From Candidatus Chlorobium antarcticum (GTDB taxonomy: Bacteria > Bacteroidota > Chlorobiia > Chlorobiales > Chlorobiaceae), in contig JAVCDF010000001.1 of the NCBI GenBank assembly GCA_030765725.1, positions 62,001-126,000 of the forward strand: DNA of 64,000 nt. The letters are read 5' to 3'. The notes under the pieces were generated by a model. It saw only the letters and a program-made list of their open reading frames with translations. It was not told where the DNA came from and made no database searches. Each line of letters begins with the position of its first letter. Positions within the stretch are counted from its first letter, which is position 1. Positions 46,706-56,159 of this stretch are shown one piece after another. Both the position numbers and the translations under genes were made by a program.

Positions 46706-49069
46706 TCAAAGCGTGACAATGGTGACGCCATCATACCCCTCACCCCAGGCTCCGGGACGGTATGACTTGACTTCGGGATGGCGTTTGAGAAGCTCCCGAA
46801 TCCGTCGTTGGAGTACCCCGGTTCCGGTACCATGAATTATTGTGGCCGAGTGGATGCGGTTCTGGTGAATGGCGTCAATGAACCGTTCCGCCTTCAGCAC
46901 CGCTTCGTCGCCGCTCAAACCTCTGATGTCGAGCGTTGTTGACTCTACGGGCGTAAGTATGGAGTTCCAGCCTTTCGGAACAGAAGCAGATTTCTCCGTT
47001 TTTCGAGTCTGCCGCCGTGAAGTTTTTTCAAGATTTTTCAAAAGCGCCCTCACCCTGAAGTTACCACACAGCACTACTGCGCCCTCACCCATAAGGCTTT
47101 CCACCTCTCCGGTTGCCGAAGAGTCCAGAATTCTCACCAAGTCACCTTCACGGATACTCAGGTCTGGGGGAGTTGCTGTTTCCTCATGCAAAGCGGCACT
47201 TCTTTTTTCAGCCTCAACCGCCCTGGAGGAAAGTTTTCTGCGGGCCTCCTGCAGCATTCGCGGATCCCTTGGAGCATTGCGAACATCCTGAAGAATGTCC
47301 CGGATTTCGCGTCGGGCAAGTGCAACCTCGCGCTGTATATCTTTTGACGCTTTGAGTTTCTGCTCGCGCCCCCGACGCGCAAGGGCCGCCTCAGAGTCGA
47401 CAACAGTCTGCTCCCGAAGTTTCAGGCGCGCCTCCGCCGTTTCAAGCTCACCCCCGAGAATCCGGTTTTCAGAGAGCTGCCGGTGAAGATCGCTGAGCAG
47501 TCCCTCAAGTGCCTGATGCTCTTCATGCATGAAAGCACGAGCTTCATCAAGCATCAACTTCGGAAACCCCAGCCGCTGCATCATGGAAAAGGCAAAACTG
47601 CTGCCTGGCACCCCCTTGATAAAGCGGAAAGTTGGCTGCAGGGCCGTGCGGTCAAACTCCATGGCTCCATTCACAACCCCCTTTCGTTCATGAGCATAGG
47701 CTTTCAGCTCCCCAATGTGGGTAGTCACAATGGCCTTGCTCCCCCGTCGCATAAGCTCCTCAACAACACTCCGCGCAATGGCCCCTCCCTCCTCAACATC
47801 GGTTCCCGAACAAAGTTCATCAATCAGCACAAGAGAGTTCTTGCCGGCACCATCAAGAATGCGGCGCACCTCCCAAAGATGAGAACTGAATGTGGAAAGA
47901 TCGTGCTCGATGGACTGCTCGTCACCTATTTCAATCCCTATTTCCCCGAAGAGAGGAAAAACGGAACTTTCGCTGCACGGAAGCAGATAGCCGTGGCGCA
48001 GCATGAGAGCAAGCAGTCCGACGGTTTTCATAGCCACCGACTTGCCACCAGCGTTAGGTCCGGAAATGATCAGAACTGATTCGTCAACGGAAAGCTCAAG
48101 ATCGAGCGGGAAAACCTCACGGTCCGGGTGGGAAATAAGCAGCCATGGGTGATACCCCCGGACGAGGCGAAACTCACCTCCGCTACTGATGGCAGGCAGC
48201 ACAGAGGCTGTTTCAAGTGCAAAACGGGCACGCCCCACAAGGGAATCAAAGAATGCGAGCAGCTGACCGTTATGGGACAAATTCCCAAGGTCGGGACGGA
48301 GACGATCGGTCACATCCCTGAGTATCCGGTCAACTTCCCGCATCTCATGTATTTCGCCCTCCTGAATGCGATTGGCAATTTCAAGGGTTTCAGCCGGCTC
48401 AACAAACACCGTCTGTCCACTGCCCGACCAGTCCTGCACAAACCCTGGAATTCTGTGGCGGTACTCCAGCTTCATGGGAAGACAGAGACGCGAATTCTTT
48501 ATGGCAACGCCCTCTTCCATCAACCAGCCGCTCCTCCTGCAATGGCCGAGAATCTTCTCCATACTGCGCATAAGAAGCTGCCTGTCATCACCAAGAGCGT
48601 GCCTGATTTTTTTCAGTTCATCGCTTGCCGAACTCCTGACTTTGCAGTCCTCATCAATAACCGCCCTGATGGTGGGCCGTATGGAGGTATCAAGCCAGAT
48701 CCTCTCACAGAGTGAATCGAGTCGCGGCCAGTTTTCACAGTTTGCGGCAAAGAAGCGCTGGAGTGCCGCTGAGGCCTGAAGCAACTCATCAATATCGCGA
48801 AGCTCTTCGGGCTCAAGGCGGGTGCCCTCCATGCCAATTTTCACAAGAAGAGCCCGCGTATCAGGGAGAGCGGAAAACGGTAGTGAAGAACCTTCTTGAA
48901 GAAGTGATTTCAACTCAAGCACCCGCTCAAGCTCCACCTGCAGCTCCTCCTGTCCGGAGCACGGGGCAAGCCCCTGAAGGGCGTCCCGGCCGGGCGCCGA
49001 CATACAGAGCCCGGCGGCGTAGCCGGAAACCCTGTCAAATTCAAGTTTTTTATGATTTCTGCCGTCCAT
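46706..49069 (-). CDS. mutS2: MutS2 endonuclease/ribosome-rescue ATPase
   Basis: The 787-residue protein has the MutS core and clamp regions, an ABC-type ATPase with Walker [17 protein letters not shown] (about 333) and [14 protein letters not shown] (about 411), a coiled-coil stretch rich in Arg/Glu (about 515-640) and a C-terminal Smr domain ([12 protein letters not shown], then [14 protein letters not shown], about 711-760). It lacks the mismatch-recognition domain of MutS1. MutS2 suppresses recombination in some bacteria and acts on collided ribosomes in Bacillus. It diverges from pdxJ. Confidence 0.95.
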   Translation of the reverse strand: MDGRNHKKLEFDRVSGYAAGLCMSAPGRDALQGLAPCSGQEELQVELERVLELKSLLQEGSSLPFSALPDTRALLVKIGMEGTRLEPEELRDIDELLQASAALQRFFAANCENWPRLDSLCERIWLDTSIRPTIRAVIDEDCKVRSSASDELKKIRHALGDDRQLLMRSMEKILGHCRRSGWLMEEGVAIKNSRLCLPMKLEYRHRIPGFVQDWSGSGQTVFVEPAETLEIANRIQEGEIHEMREVDRILRDVTDRLRPDLGNLSHNGQLLAFFDSLVGRARFALETASVLPAISSGGEFRLVRGYHPWLLISHPDREVFPLDLELSVDESVLIISGPNAGGKSVAMKTVGLLALMLRHGYLLPCSESSVFPLFGEIGIEIGDEQSIEHDLSTFSSHLWEVRRILDGAGKNSLVLIDELCSGTDVEEGGAIARSVVEELMRRGSKAIVTTHIGELKAYAHERKGVVNGAMEFDRTALQPTFRFIKGVPGSSFAFSMMQRLGFPKLMLDEARAFMHEEHQALEGLLSDLHRQLSENRILGGELETAEARLKLREQTVVDSEAALARRGREQKLKASKDIQREVALARREIRDILQDVRNAPRDPRMLQEARRKLSSRAVEAEKRSAALHEETATPPDLSIREGDLVRILDSSATGEVESLMGEGAVVLCGNFRVRALLKNLEKTSRRQTRKTEKSASVPKGWNSILTPVESTTLDIRGLSGDEAVLKAERFIDAIHQNRIHSATIIHGTGTGVLQRRIRELLKRHPEVKSYRPGAWGEGYDGVTIVTL

Positions 49070-49096
49070 TACAATCGTTTGCCGGAATTTTCCGCT

Positions 49097-49126
49097 TTGC
49101 CCTTTTTTTCTTTAGTTTCGTATAAT
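49097..49126 (+). promoter_or_regulatory. Sigma-70-like promoter upstream of pdxJ
   Basis: TTGCCC (49097-49102) and a perfect TATAAT (49121-49126) are 18 bases apart, in the divergent gap between mutS2 and pdxJ, 51 bases before the pdxJ start. It would drive pdxJ, rdgB and uppP. Supported by consensus match and position only. Confidence 0.5.
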
Positions 49127-49177
49127 GCCACACCTGAAGATACTTTATCCTGCCTTGAACCAATAGTATATCATGCC

Positions 49178-49885
49178 ATGCGCCTTTCAGTCAATATAGA
49201 CCACATAGCTACGCTGCGCAATGCCCGCAACGAACACGAGCCCGACCCGACAGCAGCCGCACTGCTCGCAGAAAAAAGTGGAGCCGCAGGCATTGTATGC
49301 CACCTTCGTGAAGACCGTCGCCATATCCGCGACCATGACCTTGCAGCGCTGAGAAAAGCGGTAACAACAAAGCTCGACCTTGAAATGGCCATGACGGACG
49401 AAATGGGTGCCATTGCGGTTGCTACCATGCCAGAACTGATTACACTGGTGCCCGAAAAACGCGAAGAACTCACAACAGAAGGCGGATTCGCCATTGAACG
49501 GCACTTCAACCGCCTGGTTGACTTTCTGGAGCCGATCAAAGGAGCTGGAATTGAAATCAGCCTTTTCATTGAAGCAGAACAACGAGCCATTGATCTGGCT
49601 GAAAAAGTGGGCGCCGACTTGGTTGAACTTCACACGGGAGCATACGCACTGAAATCGGGTGAAGAACAGGCAACTGAACTCAAAAGAATCCGCCAGGCTG
49701 CCACATATGCCAAAAGCCTTGGGCTCAGGGTTGTTGCCGGACACGGCCTCAATTATCAGAACATCCACCCCTTCCGCGACATTGAAGAGATAGAGGAGGT
49801 CAGCATAGGCCACGCCCTCATTGCACGGGCCGCTTTTGTTGGTATTCCAGCAGCCGTCCAGGAAATGCTCGACATCATCAGCTGA
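49178..49885 (+). CDS. pdxJ: Pyridoxine 5'-phosphate synthase
   Basis: The 235-residue TIM-barrel enzyme condenses 3-amino-1-hydroxyacetone phosphate with DXP to make pyridoxine 5'-phosphate. Family landmarks are the start [33 protein letters not shown] (about 35), VTKLDLEMA-like [20 protein letters not shown] (about 148) and GHGLNYQN (about 187). The ATG was set at MRLSVNID; longer frames upstream overlap the promoter. It uses DXP, also made by dxs in this window. rdgB starts two bases after its stop. Confidence 0.96.
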   Translation: MRLSVNIDHIATLRNARNEHEPDPTAAALLAEKSGAAGIVCHLREDRRHIRDHDLAALRKAVTTKLDLEMAMTDEMGAIAVATMPELITLVPEKREELTTEGGFAIERHFNRLVDFLEPIKGAGIEISLFIEAEQRAIDLAEKVGADLVELHTGAYALKSGEEQATELKRIRQAATYAKSLGLRVVAGHGLNYQNIHPFRDIEEIEEVSIGHALIARAAFVGIPAAVQEMLDIIS

Positions 49886-49886
49886 C

Positions 49887-50564
49887 ATGACCTCCTTATC
49901 CAAAGCACCCGTCACAATCATCCTTGCCACCGCCAACCCCGACAAGGTACGCGAACTCCGCCCGCTTCTTGAGGGTATTGACCCACGATTCAGCGTGCTC
50001 TCTCTTGCAGAAGCAGGCGTGCAGATTGACATAGAGGAAACAGAAACAACCCTTGAAGGCAATGCCATGCTGAAGGCGAAAACCATTTTCAGCCTGCTCA
50101 ATGGCCGCTTTCCCTCCATGATCGCCTTTGCCGACGACACCGGACTTGAAGTCCGAGCACTAGAAGGTGCTCCAGGAGTATACTCTGCCCGTTATGCCCC
50201 AGTTGCGGACGGAGGAGAACCAACCTATAAAGACAATGTTACCCACCTGCTCCACGAAATGGAGGGGAAAAGAGACAGAAGCGCCCGGTTCCGGACGGTG
50301 ATTGCACTCAAAGGCATCATTGCCGGAAAGGGAGGCCCGGACGAAGTCGCCCAAAAGACAATTGAGCAGACGATTGAAGGGGCAGTTGAGGGAACCCTCA
50401 CCACTGAAACTGACGGCAGCAGCGGATTCGGATACGACCCGATATTTATGGTTGCTGCCGCAGGAAAAACCTTTGCCCGGATGAGCGGGGACGAAAAAAA
50501 CAGGATCAGCCATCGGGCACTCGCCACAAAAAAAGCCATTGCATTCCTTCACTCCATACACTGA
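49887..50564 (+). CDS. rdgB: Inosine/xanthosine triphosphate pyrophosphatase (RdgB/HAM1)
   Basis: The 225-residue enzyme hydrolyses ITP, dITP and XTP, keeping deaminated purines out of nucleic acids. Landmarks are ILATANPDKVREL (about 12-24; the usual Gly after Thr is Ala), FADDTGLEVRALEGAPGVYSARYA (about 78-101, in family order), GFGYDPIFM (about 181) and the C-terminal ISHRALA. A stretch of about 25 extra residues near ALKGIIAGKGGPDEVAQKT makes it longer than E. coli RdgB (197). It lies between pdxJ and uppP in a tight run. Confidence 0.93.
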   Translation: MTSLSKAPVTIILATANPDKVRELRPLLEGIDPRFSVLSLAEAGVQIDIEETETTLEGNAMLKAKTIFSLLNGRFPSMIAFADDTGLEVRALEGAPGVYSARYAPVADGGEPTYKDNVTHLLHEMEGKRDRSARFRTVIALKGIIAGKGGPDEVAQKTIEQTIEGAVEGTLTTETDGSSGFGYDPIFMVAAAGKTFARMSGDEKNRISHRALATKKAIAFLHSIH

Positions 50565-50579
50565 CCCGTACCATAAGCC

Positions 50580-51428
50580 ATGACCCTTTTTCAAGCCATC
50601 ATGCTCGGCATAGTGCAGGGGTTGACGGAATTTCTCCCCATCAGCAGCACAGCACATCTGAAAATTGTTCCCGCCCTTCTCGGATGGAGCGACCCCGGAG
50701 CCGCATTCACAGCCATCATCCAGATTGGAACCCTCGCCGCCGTGCTCATCTATTTCTGGCGCGACATTGTTTCCATTGTGACCGCTGTCATTTCGGGCCT
50801 CATCAAAGGCAGACCGCTGGAAAGCAATGGAGCCAGAATGGGCTGGATGATAGCAGCCGGCACCATCCCGATTGTTGTGTTCGGGCTACTCTTCAAAGAT
50901 CAAATAGAGACCACCCTCCGCTCGCTTTACTGGATAAGCGGCGCACTGATAGGCCTTGCCATTCTGCTCTCCCTCGGAGAATGGAACATAAAAAAACGGC
51001 TCTCCAGCGGGCGGTCACTGAAAACAATGGAACAGATCGGATGGAAAGAGGCGCTCCTTATAGGTCTTGCCCAGAGCATTGCCCTCATTCCCGGTTCATC
51101 CCGTTCAGGCGTTACCATTACCGGAGGGCTCTTCCTGAACCTTTCCCGGGAAACCGCAGCCCGATTCTCGTTTCTGCTCTCCCTGCCTGCCGTCTTTGCA
51201 GCAGGCATTTTCCAGCTCTACAAAACCTGGGATATCATCACAGCCTCGCAAGGGAACATCATGAACCTTGCCGCCGCAACCCTCACCGCCGCTATTGTAG
51301 GGTATCTTTCCATTGCATTCCTACTCAACTATCTCAAGAAACACACCACCACCGTATTCATCCTCTACCGCTTCCTTGCAGGAATCCTGCTTCTTATGCT
51401 GCTCTCCACCGGTATACTGCAACCCTGA
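50580..51428 (+). CDS. uppP: Undecaprenyl-diphosphatase
   Basis: The 282-residue membrane protein recycles undecaprenyl diphosphate to the monophosphate carrier for peptidoglycan and other envelope glycans. It shows the BacA/UppP motifs GIVQGLTEFLPISSTAHL (about 11-28) and ALIPGSSRSGVTITGGLF (about 176-193) and about eight helices. It lies 16 bases after rdgB. A weak hairpin (GCACC/GGTGC, 51458-51474) with a short T-run follows it. The carrier it frees could also feed the glycosyltransferases of this window. Confidence 0.96.
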   Translation: MTLFQAIMLGIVQGLTEFLPISSTAHLKIVPALLGWSDPGAAFTAIIQIGTLAAVLIYFWRDIVSIVTAVISGLIKGRPLESNGARMGWMIAAGTIPIVVFGLLFKDQIETTLRSLYWISGALIGLAILLSLGEWNIKKRLSSGRSLKTMEQIGWKEALLIGLAQSIALIPGSSRSGVTITGGLFLNLSRETAARFSFLLSLPAVFAAGIFQLYKTWDIITASQGNIMNLAAATLTAAIVGYLSIAFLLNYLKKHTTTVFILYRFLAGILLLMLLSTGILQP

Positions 51429-51550
51429 AACAGCCGGTGGACAGACTGAAACGGACCGCACCCTTCCCCGGTGCAACTTTTTACAGATCAGTAAGGGTTT
51501 TTTTCTTATATATAAAGAACTTGAAATAACCTTTTAATCACCAATCAGCC

Positions 51551-52411
51551 ATGCCATCCAGCCTTTCAGGCACAGGGCATAATGGCTTTGAAAAAGCGGA
51601 CTTACATATACACACCAAATGTTCTGACGGAATCTGTACACCTGAAGAGATTGTTGAAAAAGCAGCAGCCGCAGGGCTGAAAGCCATCAGCATTACAGAC
51701 CACGATTCCGTTGCCGGTATTGACAAAGCAAAGCCATCTGCCATAGAAAAAGGTATCGAGCTTATTCCCGGTGCAGAAATGAGCTCGGCCTACAAGGGAT
51801 ATGACATTCATGTCCTTGGTTATTTTTTTGATTACAAGCAGTCCGCCCTCAAGGAGTATCTGGACCACTGCCGACTCCAGCGAACCGAAAGGGCTGAGCG
51901 GATGGTAGGAAAGCTTGCCAAAATGGGCGTCAAGATCGGAATTGAGCAGATCATACTCAAAGCGCAGAACGGAAGTGTAGGACGGCCCCACATTGCAGCA
52001 GTGCTGCAAGACGGGGGATATGTAAAAAGCTTCAGCGAAGCCTTCAGCCGCTATCTGGGCGCGCACAGCCCCGCGTATGTCAAAAGCATAGAGACCCATC
52101 CGGCAGAGGTCATAAAGCTCATCAATGAGGCTTCAGGTCTGTCGTTTCTGGCCCACCCGGCACAGAGCGTTTCAGACGAAATTCTCAAACAGCTGATCAC
52201 CTTCGGGCTTGACGGAATTGAAATTGTCCACCCCTCTCATGACAGCTACAAACAGAACTACTATCGCGAAATAGCCAACGAGTATTTCCTGCTCTTTTCC
52301 GGAGGGTCCGACTTTCACGGACTCAAGGACCGTGAGGATGAAATATTCGGAAAATTAACCATCCCTATGAATTGGGTAACGAAAATGAAAAGCCGGCTGG
52401 TAGAGGCCTGA
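51551..52411 (+). CDS. PHP-domain phosphoesterase (TrpH/RNase AM-like)
   Basis: The 286-residue protein has the PHP metal-binding motifs KADLHIHTKCSDG (about 16-28), ITDHDSVAGID (about 55), PGAEMSS (about 75), FLAHPAQS (about 203) and GGSDFHG (about 256). This is the layout of the YciV/TrpH group, where E. coli RNase AM acts as a 5'-3' exoribonuclease and on 3',5'-bisphosphonucleotides. No signal peptide is present. The mlaE gene starts about 100 bases downstream. The substrate here is inferred from family only. Confidence 0.88.
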   Translation: MPSSLSGTGHNGFEKADLHIHTKCSDGICTPEEIVEKAAAAGLKAISITDHDSVAGIDKAKPSAIEKGIELIPGAEMSSAYKGYDIHVLGYFFDYKQSALKEYLDHCRLQRTERAERMVGKLAKMGVKIGIEQIILKAQNGSVGRPHIAAVLQDGGYVKSFSEAFSRYLGAHSPAYVKSIETHPAEVIKLINEASGLSFLAHPAQSVSDEILKQLITFGLDGIEIVHPSHDSYKQNYYREIANEYFLLFSGGSDFHGLKDREDEIFGKLTIPMNWVTKMKSRLVEA

Positions 52412-52514
52412 GCAGATACGAGATTGGGGAATTGATGAAGATTTGCTATTATCACGACTCTCGTTTCAGGCAGCGCTGCACTATGGACAGCGTGAACCCC
52501 ATAGATCTCTGCAC

Positions 52515-53309
52515 ATGCCGGTGACACTCATACGGACCCTCGAAAAAAACCTTGTATACAAGCTCAAGGATTTTTTTCTCACCATGCAGGAATTTTTCCT
52601 CTTTGGCGTGCGCGCGTTCCTTACCATACCCAAAATCAGACGATACTGGAGAGACTTTCTCGACCAAGCCAAAATATGCGGAGCCGATTCCATTCCAATC
52701 GTGCTGGTCAGCGCCATTTCAATCGGCTCGCTTCTTGCCATTGAGGTAGGAAACCTGCTTGAGGATTTCGGCGCAAAAACAATGCTGGGCCGCTCAACCT
52801 CCATTTCTGTCATCCGCGAACTCGGCCCGCTGCTTATGGGACTGATGCTTTCGGCCCGCTTCGGTTCACGAAACGGAGCAGAACTCGGAGCAATGAAAAT
52901 CTCAGAACAGATTGATGCGCTCAGAGCGTTTGGAACAGACCCGATAGCAAAACTGGTGATGCCGCGCCTTGTCGCAGCCCTCATCATGTTCCTGCCGCTC
53001 ACCGCTCTCTCAGATTTTGCGGGGCTCTACAGCGCAGCCTACATGGCCGAACATTACCACCATCTCGACCCCGGCATTTTCTGGAACTCGGTCTACCCCC
53101 GACTCGCACTGAAAGACTTTGTGGTCGGTTTTGCCAAAGCTCCGGTGTTCGCCGTCATAATCACTCTGGTCAGCAGCTTCAACGGCTTTTCAGCAAGCGG
53201 AGGCACAGCCGGTGTTGGCCGCTCAACCATCAAGGGAATCGTGGTTTCTTCAGGTCTGGTGCTGATTGCCAACTTCTATGTCTCGAAGATCGTTCTTGAA
53301 AACATGTAA
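52515..53309 (+). CDS. mlaE: MlaE-type ABC transporter permease
   Basis: The 264-residue integral membrane protein is the permease of a lipid-transport ABC system. The conserved MlaE block around SISVIRELGPLLMGLMLSAR and GAELGAMKISEQIDALR (about 97-135) and the C-terminal GFSASGGTAGVGRST are present. The start was set at MPVTLIRT; an upstream TTG frame adds 24 residues unlike the family. mlaF follows after four bases and mlaD after that. In Mla systems phospholipids move between the inner and outer membranes. Confidence 0.93.
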   Translation: MPVTLIRTLEKNLVYKLKDFFLTMQEFFLFGVRAFLTIPKIRRYWRDFLDQAKICGADSIPIVLVSAISIGSLLAIEVGNLLEDFGAKTMLGRSTSISVIRELGPLLMGLMLSARFGSRNGAELGAMKISEQIDALRAFGTDPIAKLVMPRLVAALIMFLPLTALSDFAGLYSAAYMAEHYHHLDPGIFWNSVYPRLALKDFVVGFAKAPVFAVIITLVSSFNGFSASGGTAGVGRSTIKGIVVSSGLVLIANFYVSKIVLENM

Positions 53310-53313
53310 GTGA

Positions 53314-54048
53314 ATGATTGAATTACGCAATGTCAGCCTGAAATACGGCGAGAAAGAGATACTGCATAACATCTCGCTCACCATTGAAGACAACACCATC
53401 AAGGCCATTCTTGGCCCCAGTGGTGTTGGCAAAAGCACCATACTCAGGCTGATGCTCGGCCTCATGCGCCCCACCTCGGGCCAGGTTTTTGTGGACGGCG
53501 TCGAGATCTCCAGCCTTTCAGAAGCGGAACTGTTCCCCATCCGCCGGAAAATGGGCATGGTTTTTCAGGGCAACGCACTGTTCGACTCCATGACAATCAG
53601 CCAGAACCTCGGGTTCTTTCTCCGTGAAAACCTCAATCTTCCCGAAGAAGAGGTGCTCGCCCGGGTTGAAGAGCAGATCCGCTTCGCTGGCCTTGAGGGA
53701 TATGAAGAGCAGCTGCCCGAAAGCCTCAGTGGTGGCATGCGCAAACGAGTAGCAATCGGACGGGCGCTGATTTTCAGGCCGCACATGATTCTCTTTGACG
53801 AGCCAACGGCGGGACTTGACCCTGTTAGCTCAAAAAAAATTCTTTCACTGATCAGCTCTCTGCGTCAGCACAACAACCTCGGAGCCGTCATCGTCACCCA
53901 TATTATTGACGATGTTTTCAATGTTGCCGACTGCGCCGCAGTACTGTACCAAGGGGAAATTATTTTTGACGATGTTACCCCGAAACTGCATGAGTCCGAG
54001 CATCCGTTCATTCGCTCCATCCTCTCCGACAAAATTCTCGAATTGTAA
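53314..54048 (+). CDS. mlaF: MlaF-type ABC transporter ATPase
   Basis: The 244-residue ATPase has Walker A GPSGVGKST (about 34), the signature LSGGMRKRVAIGRAL (about 140), typical of the MlaF subgroup (Gly-Gly-Met-Arg), and Walker B MILFDEPTAGLDP (about 157). It is encoded four bases after mlaE and 22 before mlaD, so the three should form one inner-membrane lipid transporter. There is no mlaB- or mlaC-like gene in the window, so the complex may be simpler than in E. coli. Confidence 0.93.
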   Translation: MIELRNVSLKYGEKEILHNISLTIEDNTIKAILGPSGVGKSTILRLMLGLMRPTSGQVFVDGVEISSLSEAELFPIRRKMGMVFQGNALFDSMTISQNLGFFLRENLNLPEEEVLARVEEQIRFAGLEGYEEQLPESLSGGMRKRVAIGRALIFRPHMILFDEPTAGLDPVSSKKILSLISSLRQHNNLGAVIVTHIIDDVFNVADCAAVLYQGEIIFDDVTPKLHESEHPFIRSILSDKILEL

Positions 54049-54070
54049 ACGACTAAAGAACTCCACAGGT

Positions 54071-54949
54071 ATGAGAAACCCCAACGCGCTGAAATGGAGC
54101 GACCTTAAAACTGGAATATTTTTCATTTTCGGTATTGGCTTTGCCGCCTATCTTGGGCTGGTAATAGGGAAAAACAGCAGCCTTTTCACCGGAGTAACCA
54201 CAGTAAAAGTACTTGCCGAAAACATGCAGGGCCTGGCTGAAAACAACTTTGTCTCCGTGTCGGGCAAAAAAGTAGGCACGGTTTCCAATATGGAATTTGT
54301 CGGCAGCAATGACTCGCTCTTTGTTGTGGCCGACCTCCGGCTTCGCGAAGAGTTTGCAGGACTGGTCACCAAAGACTCGAAAGCAACCATCAAGTCATTA
54401 GGCGTTCTGGGCGACAAGTATGTTGACATCACCACAGGAAAAGGTGCCCCGGTTGTGGATGGGGACTACATCGCCCTCAATACCCAGGACGGCATGGCAG
54501 GACTGACCAGCGGCGCAAAACAGGCCGTTGACCAGCTCAACACACTGCTTGAACAGCTCAACAGCGGGAAAGGGGTGGCGGGACGGCTTATTTCCGATGA
54601 AAACATGGGCGAAGAACTTGCCGGCACCATAAAAAGCCTCAACTCAACCGCCGAAGAGCTTGCTGCAATGTCGAAAAAAGCCGCACACGGCGACGGGCTG
54701 CTCGCAAAACTCATCAATGACAGGCAGCTTGCCGACAACACCGAAAACACCATTGCCCGCCTGAACCATGCCGCACTGCAGGCCGACTCCGTGATGATGC
54801 GCATCAACAGTGGCGAAGGCACGCTCGGCCAGCTTCAGGAGAACCCTGCGCTTTACAACAACCTGACAAAAGCGCTCGGTTCGCTCGACACGCTTCTGGC
54901 CGACATGAAAAAGAACCCCGACCGCTATGTCCGCTTCACGCTTTTTTAA
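54071..54949 (+). CDS. mlaD: MlaD-type MCE-domain protein
   Basis: The 292-residue protein has one N-terminal membrane helix (about 14-35) and a single MCE domain (about 38-125, VKVLAENMQGLAENNFVSVSG through VLGDKYVDITTG in order), then a long helical tail (about 150-290) with heptad-like leucines and repeated GKGVAGRLI/GDGLLAKLI-type motifs. MCE proteins form hexameric rings that pass lipids across the periplasm. The extra tail exceeds E. coli MlaD (183). The stop overlaps the serine-hydrolase start by 23 bases. Confidence 0.9.
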   Translation: MRNPNALKWSDLKTGIFFIFGIGFAAYLGLVIGKNSSLFTGVTTVKVLAENMQGLAENNFVSVSGKKVGTVSNMEFVGSNDSLFVVADLRLREEFAGLVTKDSKATIKSLGVLGDKYVDITTGKGAPVVDGDYIALNTQDGMAGLTSGAKQAVDQLNTLLEQLNSGKGVAGRLISDENMGEELAGTIKSLNSTAEELAAMSKKAAHGDGLLAKLINDRQLADNTENTIARLNHAALQADSVMMRINSGEGTLGQLQENPALYNNLTKALGSLDTLLADMKKNPDRYVRFTLF

Positions 54950-56126
54950 ACGCCAGACAGCCCTTCGCACTTCACCCGGCAACAGAGGACGCAAGGCACT
55001 GCTGCTGCTCATGCTCTGCCTTGCGTTCAGACCCTCCATATCCCACGGCTATGACTTAACGCCTGTTGAGCAGCTTATGCAGGAAGGGGTAAAAAAACAC
55101 ATTTTTCCCGGCGCATCCATTGCCGTCATCCATAAAGGCAAAACCGTTTTCCACCAGGCATTCGGAAACACCAAATGTACACCGCGCCCCACTCCCGCTG
55201 ACACCACAACCATCTATGACCTGGCCTCACTCACCAAGGTAATAGCCACCACCGCCATTGCAATGCAGCTGGTTGAAGGCGACTCGCTTGAAATCGACCG
55301 TCCAGCCGCCCGCTACCTCCCCCAATTCGGAAACAACGGAAAAGAGCGCATCACCGTTCGCCAACTTCTGACACACACCTCCGGCCTTCGCTCCCACGCC
55401 GACTACATCGACTCCTGCCGGACGGAAAGTGAGCTTTTCAGAGCCGTATCGCAAGACACCACCTTTACTGAACCTGGAACCCTTACCGTGTACAGCGACA
55501 ACGGCTTCATAGTTCTCGGCAAAATCATTGAAGCCATCACCCGAAGAAGCCTTGCCGACAACTTCAGAACCCGTTTTTCAGGCCCCCTCGGTCTGCACTC
55601 CACAGGCTTCACACCTCCACCGGAACTACTTTCGAGAGTAGCCCTCACAAGCCGGGAGAACACCTGGGATCTCAACTGGAAACGGCCGCTCGTAAACGAC
55701 CAGAACGCCGCCATCATGGGGGGCGTTGCCGGCCATGCCGGGCTGTTCGGAACCACCGGTGACCTCATCCGTTTCACCCGAATGCTTATGGAAGGTGGAG
55801 AGCTGGAGGGAGTAAGGTATTTCAAATCCTCAACCCTCAAAAAATTCACTAAAAGAGAGGGCAAAGAAGAGCGCGCGCTCGGATGGGATCTCCGTTCAAT
55901 GGACGGCTACGCATCAACCGGCCCGGAGTTTTCAGATAAATCGTGGGGCCATCTCGGCTTCACCGGCACAAGCCTATGGATAGACCCCGAAAAAGATCTG
56001 GCAGTCATCATGCTCTCAAACAGAGTCTGTCCATCTCCAGAGAACAAAGCAATCAGAGAGTTCAGGCCCCTTCTGCATACAACTGTTGCCCGGTGCCTCG
56101 GCTACGGCCCCACCTACACACAGTAG
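54927..56126 (+). CDS. Exported serine hydrolase of the beta-lactamase/AmpC family
   Basis: The 399-residue protein has a basic N-terminus and a signal helix (about 22-40, RKALLLLMLCLAF) consistent with export. The catalytic SxxK is S101-L-T-K104, and a YSDN (about 189) stands for the second motif, with a late HLGFTG (about 337) in the third-motif position. Family members are carboxypeptidases, esterases or beta-lactamases. It overlaps mlaD by 23 bases, implying coupled expression with the lipid transporter. Its substrate, possibly a lipid or peptidoglycan, is unknown. Confidence 0.83.
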   Translation: MSASRFFKRQTALRTSPGNRGRKALLLLMLCLAFRPSISHGYDLTPVEQLMQEGVKKHIFPGASIAVIHKGKTVFHQAFGNTKCTPRPTPADTTTIYDLASLTKVIATTAIAMQLVEGDSLEIDRPAARYLPQFGNNGKERITVRQLLTHTSGLRSHADYIDSCRTESELFRAVSQDTTFTEPGTLTVYSDNGFIVLGKIIEAITRRSLADNFRTRFSGPLGLHSTGFTPPPELLSRVALTSRENTWDLNWKRPLVNDQNAAIMGGVAGHAGLFGTTGDLIRFTRMLMEGGELEGVRYFKSSTLKKFTKREGKEERALGWDLRSMDGYASTGPEFSDKSWGHLGFTGTSLWIDPEKDLAVIMLSNRVCPSPENKAIREFRPLLHTTVARCLGYGPTYTQ

Positions 56127-56159
56127 GGCACCTCCAGGACACCTCTAAAGCATCTCTAT

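Noticed and set aside
46569-46835. 88-codon plus-strand frame between pgsA and mutS2
   Set aside because: It overlaps the end of mutS2 and becomes Pro/Ser-rich without a family signal.
49187-50140. 317-codon minus-strand frame opposite pdxJ and rdgB
   Set aside because: It is antisense to two clear enzymes and is Cys/Phe-rich low-quality sequence.
51458-51474. Hairpin after uppP as a confident terminator
   Set aside because: The stem is only five pairs (GCACC/GGTGC), although a short T-run follows; it is mentioned only in the uppP entry.
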